Program-made: the position numbers and the translations under genes | Shown here: positions 32,822-42,193 of the stretch, in pieces | Numbering within the stretch: position 1 is the first letter of the stretch | Layout of the letters: every line of letters starts with the position of its first letter | Notes under the pieces: generated by a model | What the model saw: the letters and a program-made list of their open reading frames with translations, nothing else | Told to the model about the DNA's origin: nothing | Database searches by the model: none | Assembly (NCBI RefSeq): GCF_900095725.1 | Contig: NZ_FMMP01000006.1 | Coordinates: 496,001-560,000 of the forward strand | Reading direction: 5' to 3' | Origin: Cellulosilyticum sp. I15G10I2 | GTDB taxonomy: Bacteria > Bacillota > Clostridia > Lachnospirales > Cellulosilyticaceae | Length of the DNA: 64,000 bases

Positions 32822-34222
32822 ATGGATAAAAACAAAAAGTTTATTTATGGGATTACATGCATTTATATAAGTCTATTTGCTGTGCTCATCTTCTATGTAG
32901 TATACTTTACGGCTATAAAGCAAAAACAAATATCTGTCCATCCTAATAATACACGGCTTAATAATCTTGAGCAAGAGGTTATAAGAGGAAACATTTATGA
33001 TACGAATATGAAGCTCCTAGCAACCACAACTGATGAAAAAAGAGTCTATCCCAAGGGGAGTTTGTATGCACATGTAGTAGGTTACGCACAAAGAGGTAAG
33101 ACTGGCGTTGAAGCACTAGCGAATACAGAGCTTTTATACCCTGATTATAACATTGTTTCGCTATTTAAAAATGCGTTCTTAAATGAAAAGTTTGAGGGCA
33201 GGGATATCGTACTAACCTTAGATGACAGATATCAAGAAGCTGTAGCGCAAGCAATGAAGGGTAAAAAAGGTGGGGTTATTGTCATCGAGCCAACTACTGG
33301 TAAAATAAAAGCAATGTATGCAAACCCAGGGTTTAACCCTAATAATATCAATGAGGATTGGGAAACCTTATCTAAAGACACAAAAAATTCACCACTTATT
33401 AATCGGGCAACAAATGGACTGTATCCTCCAGGGTCAACTTTTAAAATGATTACAGCGCTTGCGTATCTAAATCAGGCAAATGCTTCTGATTTAGACTTTA
33501 CGTATGAATGTACAGGAAAAATAACAGGTGATGACTATACTATTCAATGTTATAATAAAACTGCACATGGACATGTTGATCTTAAAAGCGCCTTTTATAA
33601 ATCTTGCAATGCCTATTTTATTAAACTAGGTGAAGAAGTTGGTGTTAAAAATTTAAAAAGTTTAGCAGAAGAATTAGGATTTAACAATGGTTTGCATTTT
33701 GATATGGGTTATGCTAAAAGTAGAATTCAGCTTACAGAATCAGACACGCCTTTTGAAAAAGCGGCTACTTATATAGGGCAAGGTAAGACTTTGACTACGC
33801 CGTTTCATATGGCTATACTTGCTGCGGCGATAGCTAATGATGGGGTAATGATGAAATCTTATGTATTAGATTATTCTATGAATAAAAAGGGTAATATAAA
33901 AATAAAATATATGCCGAAATACGAACAGGCAATTATTGATGAAAAAGCAGCAAAAAGTCTGCAGGATATGATGATTGAAGTCGTAAGTAATGGTACAGGA
34001 GTTAAGCTAAAGAAGAAAAATATGATTATAGGCGGAAAAACCGGAACAGCACAAAATGAAACAGCAGAGGATCATTCTTGGTTTGTTGGGTTTGCAAAAC
34101 ATAATACTTCAGATCATAATCAAATTGCCTTTGCTGTAATAGTCGAAAATGGCGGCAAAGGGGCTCAAGCATTGGATGTGACACAAAGCATACTGAATGT
34201 CTATGAGGGGATTAAACCTTGA
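32822..34222 (+). CDS. Class B penicillin-binding protein (PbpA/FtsI-like)
   Basis: 466 residues. Single N-terminal membrane helix (about 9-31), a short linker with EVIRGNIYDTNMKLLATT (near 51), and a transpeptidase domain with PPGSTFKMITA (SxxK near 204), SCNAYF (SxN near 261) and GGKTGTAQN (near 405). The protein is short for class B because the dimerisation region is reduced, as in Mycobacterium PbpA-type proteins paired with FtsW/RodA. It cross-links peptidoglycan made by the adjacent SEDS protein. Confidence 0.9.
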   Translation: MDKNKKFIYGITCIYISLFAVLIFYVVYFTAIKQKQISVHPNNTRLNNLEQEVIRGNIYDTNMKLLATTTDEKRVYPKGSLYAHVVGYAQRGKTGVEALANTELLYPDYNIVSLFKNAFLNEKFEGRDIVLTLDDRYQEAVAQAMKGKKGGVIVIEPTTGKIKAMYANPGFNPNNINEDWETLSKDTKNSPLINRATNGLYPPGSTFKMITALAYLNQANASDLDFTYECTGKITGDDYTIQCYNKTAHGHVDLKSAFYKSCNAYFIKLGEEVGVKNLKSLAEELGFNNGLHFDMGYAKSRIQLTESDTPFEKAATYIGQGKTLTTPFHMAILAAAIANDGVMMKSYVLDYSMNKKGNIKIKYMPKYEQAIIDEKAAKSLQDMMIEVVSNGTGVKLKKKNMIIGGKTGTAQNETAEDHSWFVGFAKHNTSDHNQIAFAVIVENGGKGAQALDVTQSILNVYEGIKP

Positions 34223-34271
34223 AATTAAGATAAAGATAGACTATGAAATATTGAGATAAAGAGGGATTTAT

Positions 34272-34736
34272 ATGATAAAAACAGTAAGTTGCGGAGGAGT
34301 AGTGATTCATAAGGGAAAAATGCTTCTATTGTATAAAGATTATAAGCAAAAATATGTAGGCTGGGTACTTCCAAAAGGAACTGTAGAGTCAGGAGAAAGT
34401 CATCAGATCACAGCCCTAAGAGAAGTAAAAGAGGAAACAGGCGTGGAAGCACGCATCGTAAAATATATTGATTCAAGTCAATACACCTTTAAAGGAAGAG
34501 AAGATGTTATCCACAAAACTGTACATTGGTACTTAATGACAACTGATAGTTTTTATTGTAAACCTCAACGAGAAGAATATTTTATTGATGCAGGATATTA
34601 TAAGTATTATGAAGCCTACCACCTTTTAAAGTTTAATGATGAACGGCATATATTAAAAAAGGCCTATGATTTATATAATTGCCTTAGGGATTCAAAACAT
34701 ACTTTAGATGCTACTAGCAGAAATATCAAACAATAA
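34272..34736 (+). CDS. Nudix hydrolase
   Basis: 154 residues. The Nudix box is intact: GTVESGESHQITALREVKEE followed by TGV (about 36-58). The preceding GWVLPKGTVE matches the Ap4A/8-oxo-dGTP-like subgroup. It should cleave a nucleoside diphosphate linked to another group; the substrate is not predictable. Start ATG 34272 after GAGGGA. A strong hairpin terminator overlaps its stop. Confidence 0.9.
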   Translation: MIKTVSCGGVVIHKGKMLLLYKDYKQKYVGWVLPKGTVESGESHQITALREVKEETGVEARIVKYIDSSQYTFKGREDVIHKTVHWYLMTTDSFYCKPQREEYFIDAGYYKYYEAYHLLKFNDERHILKKAYDLYNCLRDSKHTLDATSRNIKQ

Positions 34737-34772
34737 AAACTTTCAGTTTAAAGGGGCTGAAAGTTTTTATTG
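34731..34772 (+). terminator. Terminator after the Nudix gene
   Basis: A 16-bp perfect stem (34731-34746 with 34757-34772) around TTTAAAGGGG; the right arm carries the T run. Confidence 0.85.
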
Positions 34773-34807
34773 TTTGATACTATAGCGTACTGTATCTGAA
34801 AAACAAG

Positions 34808-34839
34808 AAAAACTATCACTTATGAAAGAGATAGTTTTT
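34808..34839 (-). terminator. Terminator of tRNA-Leu (minus strand)
   Basis: AAAAACTATC and GATAGTTTTT pair around a 12-nt loop; on the minus strand the arm is followed by a T-rich stretch just downstream of the tRNA. Confidence 0.65.
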
Positions 34840-34843
34840 AAAA

Positions 34844-34924
34844 TGCCGCTGGCCGGACTCGAACCGGCACGTATTGCTACGCCTGATTTTGAGTCAGGTG
34901 CGTCTGCCATTCCGCCACAGCGGC
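34844..34924 (-). tRNA. tRNA-Leu (anticodon CAA)
   Basis: On the minus strand the acceptor stem GCCGCTG pairs with CAGCGGC, discriminator A. The anticodon arm CCTGA-CTCAAAA-TCAGG gives anticodon CAA (34889-34891), reading UUG. A long variable arm (CGTA GCAA TACG) confirms a class II tRNA, and the T arm GCCGG-TTCGAGT-CCGGC is normal. No CCA is encoded. It is alone and antisense to its neighbours. Confidence 0.95.
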
Positions 34925-35125
34925 AAAAGGTGTTCTCGCATTTACATTAAGAAAATATCAGAACAAATAATATATTATCACAACATTAACTAAATATCAA
35001 TACATACTTATAATTTCGCAGAGGATTATATTGTTTGTTTAAAAAGATTGTTTATAAGAGGATAATCATTTAAACTGGACACAAGTAGTTTGATAAAAAT
35101 ATTAAATTAGGAGGGACATAACAAA

Positions 35126-35749
35126 ATGCATGAAGATAAAGAACTTCAGTTAATCAACGATGCAAAGCATGGCGATGTAAATGCATTTGAGGTCCTTATA
35201 AGCGCATACGAAAAGAAGATTTATAATATTTGCTTAAGAATGCTTTGCAGCGAGCCGGATGCTTATGATGCTGCACAAGAAGTTTGTATCAAAATTTGGA
35301 AACAACTTTATCACTTTAAAGGAGACTCTAAACTGAGCACATGGATTTATAGGATTGCTACGAATGAGTGTTTAGATAAGTTACGTAAAGCTAAAAGTAA
35401 AAGGGAAATTTCTTTGTTCCAAACAAATGAAAAAGATAATGAAGTATGGGTGATTGATAAAGTCTGCGAAAATGAAAACGTAATAAGTATCATAGAAAAT
35501 AAAGCGTTGCAGGAGATATTAAAACAGGCTATGACAGAACTTAAAGAAGAACATCGCACAATGATTGTGTTACGTGATATTAATGCCTATGCATATGACG
35601 AGATTGCTGCTATTTTAAGTATTTCTTTAGGCACAGTAAAATCTAGGCTGTCTAGAGCAAGGTTAGCCCTTAAAAAGATTTTACAGCAAAACAAGGAACC
35701 TTATAAGTCTTTTTTCGTCAAAAAAGGTAGCGAGGAGGGTGAACAATGA
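35126..35749 (+). CDS. ECF-type RNA polymerase sigma factor
   Basis: 207 residues. Sigma region 2: NAFEVLISAYEKKIYNICLR (about 16-35), DAYDAAQEVCIKIWKQLYHF (about 48-67), STWIYRIATNECLDKLRKAK (about 74-93). Sigma region 4: LKEEHRTMIVLRD and YDEIAAILSISLGTVKSRLS (about 152-171). No region 1 or 3, so ECF (SigW/SigV-like). The stop overlaps the anti-sigma start (ATGA at 35746). The strict pairing implies membrane-stress control and self-activation, but I could not identify an ECF promoter in 34925-35125. Confidence 0.92.
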   Translation: MHEDKELQLINDAKHGDVNAFEVLISAYEKKIYNICLRMLCSEPDAYDAAQEVCIKIWKQLYHFKGDSKLSTWIYRIATNECLDKLRKAKSKREISLFQTNEKDNEVWVIDKVCENENVISIIENKALQEILKQAMTELKEEHRTMIVLRDINAYAYDEIAAILSISLGTVKSRLSRARLALKKILQQNKEPYKSFFVKKGSEEGEQ

Positions 35750-36504
35750 AATGTCATGAATGTATTGAACAATTATCAGCTTATATAGATCATATGCTAA
35801 CCCCGGAAGAACAAAAAGAACTTGAAAGACATTTAGAATCATGTCAGTCTTGCCAAGAAGAGTTAAAGGCTTTAATAGAAATAGTAGAGAGCATAGCGGC
35901 TTTAGAAGACGTTGAAATACCTGAAACACTACATGAGGATATTATGAAAAGTATTCATGAAGATAAAGAATCAATTAAAAAGAATGTAAAGTTGAAAACA
36001 TGGATGAAATATGTTGCAAGCACTGCAGCTGCATTACTGATCGTTGTGATATTATTAGATGGTTCTCAAATATTGCAGCATAAAAAATCAAGTCTGACAA
36101 AAACTGAAAGTGCATCTGAAGAACAGATTCAGGACAATATGATGCTTTCTAATGATACGCAAATGAAAGAGTATAAAGCTTCGCAAGAGGCGGATGCTGC
36201 AGATAATCCACCTGAGCAATCAATAGCGATAGCCCAAAATAGAGACATAACCTCTGAACTCACTGAAGTATGGGAAGTTATATCCCTTGACAAAGTAAAA
36301 ACTGTGGAACTTATTAGTGCGTATATTACAACCTATGAACTTCAAGCTATGTATTTGCCTGATGAATCTAATCCAACATCAATTATTATTTATCAAATTA
36401 ACAATAAAAATGAATTATTCAATAGCATTAAGGGGATAAATAATGATATAAAAATTTCTAAAGAAGAACCAGAAGGTGAAAATTTAGAAATTATTATAAA
36501 ATAA
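35746..36504 (+). CDS. Anti-sigma factor with zinc-finger (zf-HC2) domain
   Basis: 252 residues. The N-terminal zinc-binding anti-sigma motif is present: CHECIEQLSAYID (3-15), then HLESCQSCQEEL (about 28-39, H...CxxC). A single membrane helix lies at about 89-105 (YVASTAAALLIVVILL), so the N-terminus is cytosolic and ~145 residues are outside. The extracytoplasmic part is acidic, with no recognised sensor domain. It should hold the upstream-encoded sigma factor inactive until a signal triggers release or proteolysis. Confidence 0.9.
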   Translation: MKCHECIEQLSAYIDHMLTPEEQKELERHLESCQSCQEELKALIEIVESIAALEDVEIPETLHEDIMKSIHEDKESIKKNVKLKTWMKYVASTAAALLIVVILLDGSQILQHKKSSLTKTESASEEQIQDNMMLSNDTQMKEYKASQEADAADNPPEQSIAIAQNRDITSELTEVWEVISLDKVKTVELISAYITTYELQAMYLPDESNPTSIIIYQINNKNELFNSIKGINNDIKISKEEPEGENLEIIIK

Positions 36505-36526
36505 TGTAATAAGATGTGCTTCGTAC

Positions 36527-36555
36527 TTGACAGTAGTAGAGGTTTTTGTTAAATT
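36527..36555 (+). promoter_or_regulatory. Promoter of the T-box/glyS transcript
   Basis: TTGACA (36527-36532), 17-bp spacer, TAAATT (36550-36555), or TTAAAT with a 16-bp spacer. Confidence 0.55.
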
Positions 36556-36561
36556 AAAGGC

Positions 36562-36773
36562 GTAGGTAAATATGAGATTACGATGAAAAAGAGAAGTAAT
36601 AAGAGTAAGTAGTTTCAGCGAGATTGGAAGAGTGTGAGCCAATTACTGCTTTTTTATGAAAGGCACTTTGGAGTAATGTTTTATGAAAGAGGAATGCATC
36701 TTTGCATTCAATAAGGGTGGAACCGCGGAAGATACCTTTCGTCCCTTGCATTATAGGGATGGAAGGTTTTTTA
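36562..36773 (+). promoter_or_regulatory. T-box riboswitch (glycine)
   Basis: The leader has the invariant T-box AGGGTGGAACCGCG (36714-36727), which forms the antiterminator bulge pairing with the uncharged tRNA end. The competing terminator has a 13-bp stem (36734-36746 with 36755-36767) followed by a T run to 36772. Upstream, AGAGAAGTAATAAGAGTAAG and a GAGTGTGAGCC element fit stem I. A GGC triplet at 36662-36664 is the likely glycine specifier, consistent with the glyS gene it controls. Uncharged tRNA-Gly would permit read-through. Confidence 0.92.
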
Positions 36774-36804
36774 TTTTACTCAAAAATAATAAGGAGGAAA
36801 GTTC

Positions 36805-38190
36805 ATGCAAGAAAAAAACATGCAACAAATAGTAGCTGTTGCCAAATCACGAGGATTTGTATACCCAGGATCGGAGATCTATGGGGGACTTGCAAATACT
36901 TGGGATTACGGCCCACTAGGCGTGGAGTTTAAAAACAATGTTAAAAAGGCATGGTGGAAAAAATTTATACAAGAAAGCCCTTATAATGTTGGTGTAGATT
37001 GTGCCATACTTATGAATCCAAAAGCTTGGGTCGCATCGGGTCATGTTGGAGGATTTAGTGATCCGCTTATGGATTGTAAAGATTGTAAAGAACGCTTTAG
37101 AGCAGATAAAATTATTGAAGATTTTCTAGTTGAAAAAGGAGAGCCTGCAATTGTAGATGGATGGAGCAATGAACAAATGAAAAGCTTCATTGACGAGAAT
37201 CAAATAGCATGCCCAACTTGCGGTAAACATAACTTTACAGATATTCGACAATTTAACTTAATGTTTAAAACTTTCCAAGGCGTAACTGAAGACTCAAAGA
37301 ATGTTGTTTATTTACGTCCAGAGACTGCGCAGGGGATTTTTGTAAACTTTAAAAATGTACAACGTACAAGCCGTAAAAAAGTGCCTTTTGGAATAGGTCA
37401 AATAGGTAAATCTTTCAGAAATGAGATTACCCCAGGTAACTTTATTTTTAGAACTAGAGAATTTGAACAAATGGAGCTTGAATTCTTTTGTAGCCCAGGA
37501 ACAGATTTAGAGTGGTTTAGTTACTGGAAAGACTATTGTAAAAACTGGTTACTTAATTTAGGGGTTAATGAAGACCATATGCGTATTAGAGATCATTCAG
37601 CCGAAGAATTGTCTCATTATAGCAATGCGACATCAGACATAGAATTCTTATTCCCATTTGGATGGGGAGAATTATGGGGAATTGCAGACCGTACAGATTT
37701 CGACCTTAAACAGCATCAAGAGCATTCAGGTGAGGATATGCAGTATTTTGATCCCACGACTAATGAAAAATATATTCCTTACTGTATTGAGCCTTCATTA
37801 GGTGCGGATAGGGTAACGCTTGCGTTCTTATGTGAAGCGTATGACGAAGAAACATTAGAAGATGGTGATACAAGAACTATTTTTAGATTTCATCCAGCAC
37901 TTGCGCCTGTTAAAGCAGCTGTTTTCCCATTATCAAAAAAATTATCTGAAGAAGCAACAGCAGTTTATCATATGTTGTCAAAACATTTTAATATTGAGTA
38001 TGACGAAAGTGGTTCTATCGGCAAACGTTATAGACGTCAAGATGAAATTGGAACGCCTTTCTGTATTACTGTAGATTTTGATACTAAAGAAGATCAAAAA
38101 GTTACTGTGCGCGATAGAGATACAATGACTCAAGAACGCATAGATATTGAGCATTTAGTAGCATATATTCAGAATAAAATGGAGTTTTAA
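36805..38190 (+). CDS. glyS: Glycyl-tRNA synthetase (alpha2 type)
   Basis: 461 residues, the single-chain class IIA enzyme (GlyQS) rather than the alpha/beta type. Class II motifs: [15 protein letters not shown] (about 32-46), [19 protein letters not shown] (about 171), [21 protein letters not shown] (motif 2, split here: [12 protein letters not shown] then ITPGNF, about 194-214), and [14 protein letters not shown] (motif 3, about 332). It charges tRNA-Gly. An AGGAGG site precedes the ATG, and expression is under the T-box just upstream. Confidence 0.96.
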   Translation: MQEKNMQQIVAVAKSRGFVYPGSEIYGGLANTWDYGPLGVEFKNNVKKAWWKKFIQESPYNVGVDCAILMNPKAWVASGHVGGFSDPLMDCKDCKERFRADKIIEDFLVEKGEPAIVDGWSNEQMKSFIDENQIACPTCGKHNFTDIRQFNLMFKTFQGVTEDSKNVVYLRPETAQGIFVNFKNVQRTSRKKVPFGIGQIGKSFRNEITPGNFIFRTREFEQMELEFFCSPGTDLEWFSYWKDYCKNWLLNLGVNEDHMRIRDHSAEELSHYSNATSDIEFLFPFGWGELWGIADRTDFDLKQHQEHSGEDMQYFDPTTNEKYIPYCIEPSLGADRVTLAFLCEAYDEETLEDGDTRTIFRFHPALAPVKAAVFPLSKKLSEEATAVYHMLSKHFNIEYDESGSIGKRYRRQDEIGTPFCITVDFDTKEDQKVTVRDRDTMTQERIDIEHLVAYIQNKMEF

Positions 38191-38262
38191 TAGCAAAACT
38201 TATCAAAAAATGTATAATAGAGATTAAAAATTTTAAAACACTCTATTCAATCTCAAAATTTA

Positions 38263-38271
38263 TGGTATAAT
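38263..38271 (+). promoter_or_regulatory. Extended -10 promoter of ppdK
   Basis: TGGTATAAT (38263-38271) is an extended -10; the -35 is poor. Just downstream is a small inverted repeat, ACTAAG-TCTA-CTTAGT (38293-38308), possibly an operator or 5'-end hairpin. Confidence 0.5.
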
Positions 38272-38378
38272 GTATGGGAAATGGAAATAATAACTAAGTC
38301 TACTTAGTATTCGTCGCCAAACTAAACTAAGAAACAGACACTATTTCATGCAATGAAGAAAAATTAGGAGGGAAAAAC

Positions 38379-41003
38379 ATGAGCCAAAAATGGGTTTATA
38401 TGTTTAAAGAAGGAGATCCAAAAAACAAAAATTTACTCGGTGGAAAAGGTGCAAACCTTGCGGATATGACACAACTTGGTTTGCCAATTCCTCAAGGATT
38501 TATAGTAACAACTGAAGCGTGTACAGGTTACTATGACAATGGTAAAAAACTTACAGAAGAAATGGAAGGCCAAATCAGAGCTAGTTTAGCAGAGTTAGAA
38601 GCGCTTTCAGGCAAAAAATTTGGTGATAATGAAAATCCATTACTTGTTTCAGTGCGTTCCGGGGCAAGAGTTTCTATGCCAGGGATGATGGATACTGTAT
38701 TAAACTTAGGACTTACTGATGCAGCAGTAGAAGGTCTTGCAAAGAAAACAGACAATCCAAGATTTGCATACGATTCTTATCGTCGTTTTATTCAAATGTT
38801 CTCAGACGTAGTTATGGAAATACCAAAACCACGTTTCGAAAAAATTATAGATGAACTCAAAGAAGAAAAAGGTGTTAAATTAGACACAGACCTTACAGCT
38901 GATGATTTAAAAGAAATGATTGTAAGATATAAAGCGCTTTACAAGCAAGAAAAAGGGGAAGAGTTCCCTCAAGATCCAGAACTTCAGCTTATGGAATCTA
39001 TCAAAGCTGTTTTCCGTTCTTGGATGAATCCTCGTGCGATTGTTTACAGAAGAATGCATGACTATCCAGCAAGCTGGGGTACAGCTGTAAATGTTCAAAT
39101 GATGGTATTTGGTAATATGGGTGATACATCAGGTACAGGCGTTGCCTTTACAAGAAATCCATCTACTGGTGAAAATAAAATTTATGGTGAGTACTTAATC
39201 AATGCACAAGGTGAAGACGTTGTTGCGGGGATTCGTACACCAAACCCAATTTCTCAACTTGCTGAAGATATGCCAGAAGTTTATGCTGAATTTGAGCGTA
39301 TTTATACAAAACTTGAAAATCACTACTGTGATATGCAGGATATGGAATTCACTGTTGAAGACAAAAAATTATATTTCTTACAAACACGTAATGGTAAAAG
39401 AACTGCAGCAGCGGCACTTAAAATAGCTGTAGATTTAGTTGCTGAAGGTAAACTTACAGAAGAACAAGCAGTTCTTCGCGTAGATCCAAAACAACTTGAT
39501 CAATTACTTCACCCTATGTTTGATCCAAAAGCGCTTAAAGCGGCTAAAGTGATTGGAAGTGCACTTCCAGCATCACCAGGAGCAGCAGCAGGTAAAGTAT
39601 ATTTCACAGCTGAAGACGCAAAAAATGCAGCAGCGGCAGGTGAAAGAGTTATTTTAGTTCGTCTTGAAACATCACCAGAAGATATTGAAGGTATGGCAGC
39701 AGCGAAAGGTATTTTAACAGTACGTGGTGGTATGACATCACATGCAGCTGTAGTTGCTCGTGGTATGGGAACATGCTGTGTATCTGGCTGTGGCGAAGTT
39801 AAAATAAATGAAGAAGCAAAAACCTTTGAACTTGCAGGCACTGTATACAAAGAAGGCGATTACATTTCATTAGATGGTTCTACAGGAAACATCTATGGAG
39901 AAGACGTTGCAACAATTGAACCAGAAATTACTGGCGACTTTGAAACATTAATGGTATGGGCTGATAAAGTGCGTACACTTAAAGTTCGTACAAATGCTGA
40001 TACACCAAAAGATGCAGCCAATGCTGTTAGATTTGGCGCAGAAGGTATTGGTCTTTGCCGTACAGAGCATATGTTCTTTGAAGAAGATCGTATTATGAAA
40101 GTTCGTAAAATGATCGTTGCTAAAGAAGAAGCAGAAAGAAGAGCAGCTCTTTTAGAACTTCTTCCATTCCAAAAGCAAGACTTTGTTGGTATTTACGAAG
40201 CAATGGAATCAAGACCGGTTACAATCCGTCTTCTTGACCCACCACTTCATGAATTCTTACCACACAGTGATGAAGATATCGCAGAACTTGCAAAAGCTAT
40301 GGGAATCTCTTTTGAAGAATTAAAAGCTACAGTTGAATCATTACATGAATTCAACCCAATGATGGGACATCGTGGATGCCGTCTTGCAGTTTCTTATCCA
40401 GAAATTGCTGAAATGCAAGCACGTGCAATCATTGAAGCTGCTATTCAAGTGAAAAAAGAAAAAGGTTTTGCAATTGTACCAGAAATTATGATCCCACTTG
40501 TTGGAGAAAAGAAAGAACTTCAATTTGTAAAAGATATTGTTGTTAAAACAGCTGATGCAGCAATCAAAGAAGCTGGTATTGAACTTGAATACCATGTAGG
40601 TACAATGATTGAAATACCTCGTGCAGCGCTTACAGCAGATGCTATTGCAGAAGATGCAGAATTCTTCTCATTTGGTACAAACGACCTTACACAAATGACA
40701 TTTGGTTTCTCTCGTGATGATGCTGGTAAGTTCTTAGAAGATTATTACAGCAAAGAAATTTATGAAGTAGATCCATTTGCAAGACTTGATCAAACAGGTG
40801 TAGGACAACTTATACAAATTGCAGCTGAAAAAGGTAGAAAAACGCGTCCAGATATTAAACTTGGTATTTGCGGCGAACATGGTGGAGATCCTTCATCAAT
40901 TGAGTTCTGCCATAAGGTAGGATTAAACTATGTATCATGCTCACCATTCCGTGTTCCAATTGCACGTTTAGCAGCAGCTCAATCTGCCATTAAAAATAAA
41001 TAA
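38379..41003 (+). CDS. ppdK: Pyruvate, phosphate dikinase
   Basis: 874 residues, full length. N-terminal ATP-grasp domain (GGKGANLADMTQLGLPIPQG, about 22-41; VSVRSGARVSMPGMMDTVLN, about 91-110), phospho-histidine domain with GGMTSHAAVVARGMG (catalytic His near 455) and C-terminal PEP/pyruvate TIM barrel (GTMIEIPRAAL near 744, FGTNDLTQMT near 767, GICGEHGGDP near 829). It interconverts PEP, AMP, PPi and pyruvate, ATP, Pi, a PPi-saving glycolytic step common in anaerobes. AGGAGG ribosome site; codon use rich in frequent codons suggests high expression. Flanked by its own promoter and a terminator. Confidence 0.97.
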   Translation: MSQKWVYMFKEGDPKNKNLLGGKGANLADMTQLGLPIPQGFIVTTEACTGYYDNGKKLTEEMEGQIRASLAELEALSGKKFGDNENPLLVSVRSGARVSMPGMMDTVLNLGLTDAAVEGLAKKTDNPRFAYDSYRRFIQMFSDVVMEIPKPRFEKIIDELKEEKGVKLDTDLTADDLKEMIVRYKALYKQEKGEEFPQDPELQLMESIKAVFRSWMNPRAIVYRRMHDYPASWGTAVNVQMMVFGNMGDTSGTGVAFTRNPSTGENKIYGEYLINAQGEDVVAGIRTPNPISQLAEDMPEVYAEFERIYTKLENHYCDMQDMEFTVEDKKLYFLQTRNGKRTAAAALKIAVDLVAEGKLTEEQAVLRVDPKQLDQLLHPMFDPKALKAAKVIGSALPASPGAAAGKVYFTAEDAKNAAAAGERVILVRLETSPEDIEGMAAAKGILTVRGGMTSHAAVVARGMGTCCVSGCGEVKINEEAKTFELAGTVYKEGDYISLDGSTGNIYGEDVATIEPEITGDFETLMVWADKVRTLKVRTNADTPKDAANAVRFGAEGIGLCRTEHMFFEEDRIMKVRKMIVAKEEAERRAALLELLPFQKQDFVGIYEAMESRPVTIRLLDPPLHEFLPHSDEDIAELAKAMGISFEELKATVESLHEFNPMMGHRGCRLAVSYPEIAEMQARAIIEAAIQVKKEKGFAIVPEIMIPLVGEKKELQFVKDIVVKTADAAIKEAGIELEYHVGTMIEIPRAALTADAIAEDAEFFSFGTNDLTQMTFGFSRDDAGKFLEDYYSKEIYEVDPFARLDQTGVGQLIQIAAEKGRKTRPDIKLGICGEHGGDPSSIEFCHKVGLNYVSCSPFRVPIARLAAAQSAIKNK

Positions 41004-41040
41004 TTACAGTTAAATTTATCATGATAATTTAAGTATTTTG

Positions 41041-41082
41041 AATAAAAACCCATGTTATAAAATATGGGTTTTTATTTTTTTT
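41041..41082 (+). terminator. Terminator of ppdK
   Basis: A 13-bp stem, AATAAAAACCCAT with ATGGGTTTTTATT, around a 10-nt loop, followed by T residues. Confidence 0.9.
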
Positions 41083-41154
41083 TATAAAAATGTCATTAAA
41101 AAAAGGATATGGGAATATTATGTAGTATTTATATTAGTATGTGGGGTGATCAAT

Positions 41155-42162
41155 ATGTGCTATAGAAAAGAGCAGGAAGCATTTGAGATAAAGCATTTAA
41201 GTGCTTATGCGGCTAAATCAATATATTCTAAAGGCAGAAAAATTCATGAGGAAGAGTGTGAGGTAAGAACGGCATTTCAAAGAGATCGAGACAGAATATT
41301 GCATTCAAAAGCATTTAGAAGGTTAGCACATAAAACACAAGTTTTTATATCACCAGAAGGAGATCACTATAGGACAAGACTTACACATACACTTGAGGTA
41401 TCACAAATAGCAAGAACAATTGCAAGAGCATTAAGGCATAATGAAGACCTGACAGAAGCTATTTCGCTCGGTCATGACTTAGGACACACGCCGTTTGGAC
41501 ATACGGGGGAACATATGCTGCAGGAACTAACACAAAATGACTTCTCGCATAATAAACATAGTTTAAGAGTTATAGAAGTGCTTGAAAATAAGGGACAAGG
41601 ACTTAATCTTACATATGAAGTAAGAGATGGCATTTTTAATCATCCTACAAGCGGCAGACCATGTACGCTAGAAGGCAAGATTGTACAAATATCTGATAAA
41701 ATAGCATATATTAATCATGATATTGATGATGCAATAAGGGGAAAAGTTTTAAAAAAAGCAGATTTACCTAAAGACTGTATTGCTATTCTTGGAGATTCTT
41801 CGAGTAATCGTATACATCTGTTAATATCGGATATTATAAGAGAAAGCAATCAAAAAGATACTATTCAAATGAGTGATAGTGTAAAAAATGCTTTTTATAG
41901 TATGCGAGAATTCTTATTTGAAAAAGTTTATGTAGGATCCCTTGCTAAGCAGCAGGAAGATAAAGCAAAACAAGTCATTTATCAGCTTTATAATTATTAT
42001 ATTAATAAAGTTGACAAGCTGCCCAAAGAATATATAAAAAGGCTGCAACTTGGAGATTCTGAAAAACAAATAGTATGTGACTATATTGCTGGAATGACAG
42101 ATCGCTTTGCCATTCACACTTTTTGCGATTTGTTTTTTCCGGCTTCTTGGAATATTTATTAG
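41155..42162 (+). CDS. dgt: dGTPase-like HD-domain triphosphohydrolase
   Basis: 335 residues from ATG 41155 (GGGGTG 6 nt upstream). The frame is open further up, but that part runs through the ppdK terminator. HD motif: RLTHTLEVSQIARTIARAL (about 75-93) and LGHDLGHTPFGHTGE (about 101-115); the N-terminal FQRDRDRILHSKAFRRLAHK matches the dGTPase family. These enzymes cut dNTPs to nucleosides and triphosphate. It heads the classical Firmicute order dgt-dnaG-rpoD, 31 nt before dnaG. Confidence 0.9.
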   Translation: MCYRKEQEAFEIKHLSAYAAKSIYSKGRKIHEEECEVRTAFQRDRDRILHSKAFRRLAHKTQVFISPEGDHYRTRLTHTLEVSQIARTIARALRHNEDLTEAISLGHDLGHTPFGHTGEHMLQELTQNDFSHNKHSLRVIEVLENKGQGLNLTYEVRDGIFNHPTSGRPCTLEGKIVQISDKIAYINHDIDDAIRGKVLKKADLPKDCIAILGDSSSNRIHLLISDIIRESNQKDTIQMSDSVKNAFYSMREFLFEKVYVGSLAKQQEDKAKQVIYQLYNYYINKVDKLPKEYIKRLQLGDSEKQIVCDYIAGMTDRFAIHTFCDLFFPASWNIY

Positions 42163-42193
42163 TGTAGTTTTCATAAAGAAAGAAGGAGAGTAG

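Noticed and set aside
36702-36932. Open frame over the glyS leader
   Set aside because: It covers the T-box and terminator sequences and then runs out of frame through glyS.
41038-41154. In-frame upstream extension of the dGTPase-like gene
   Set aside because: It runs through the ppdK terminator hairpin, encodes a hydrophobic stretch unlike the family, and a good ribosome site precedes ATG 41155.
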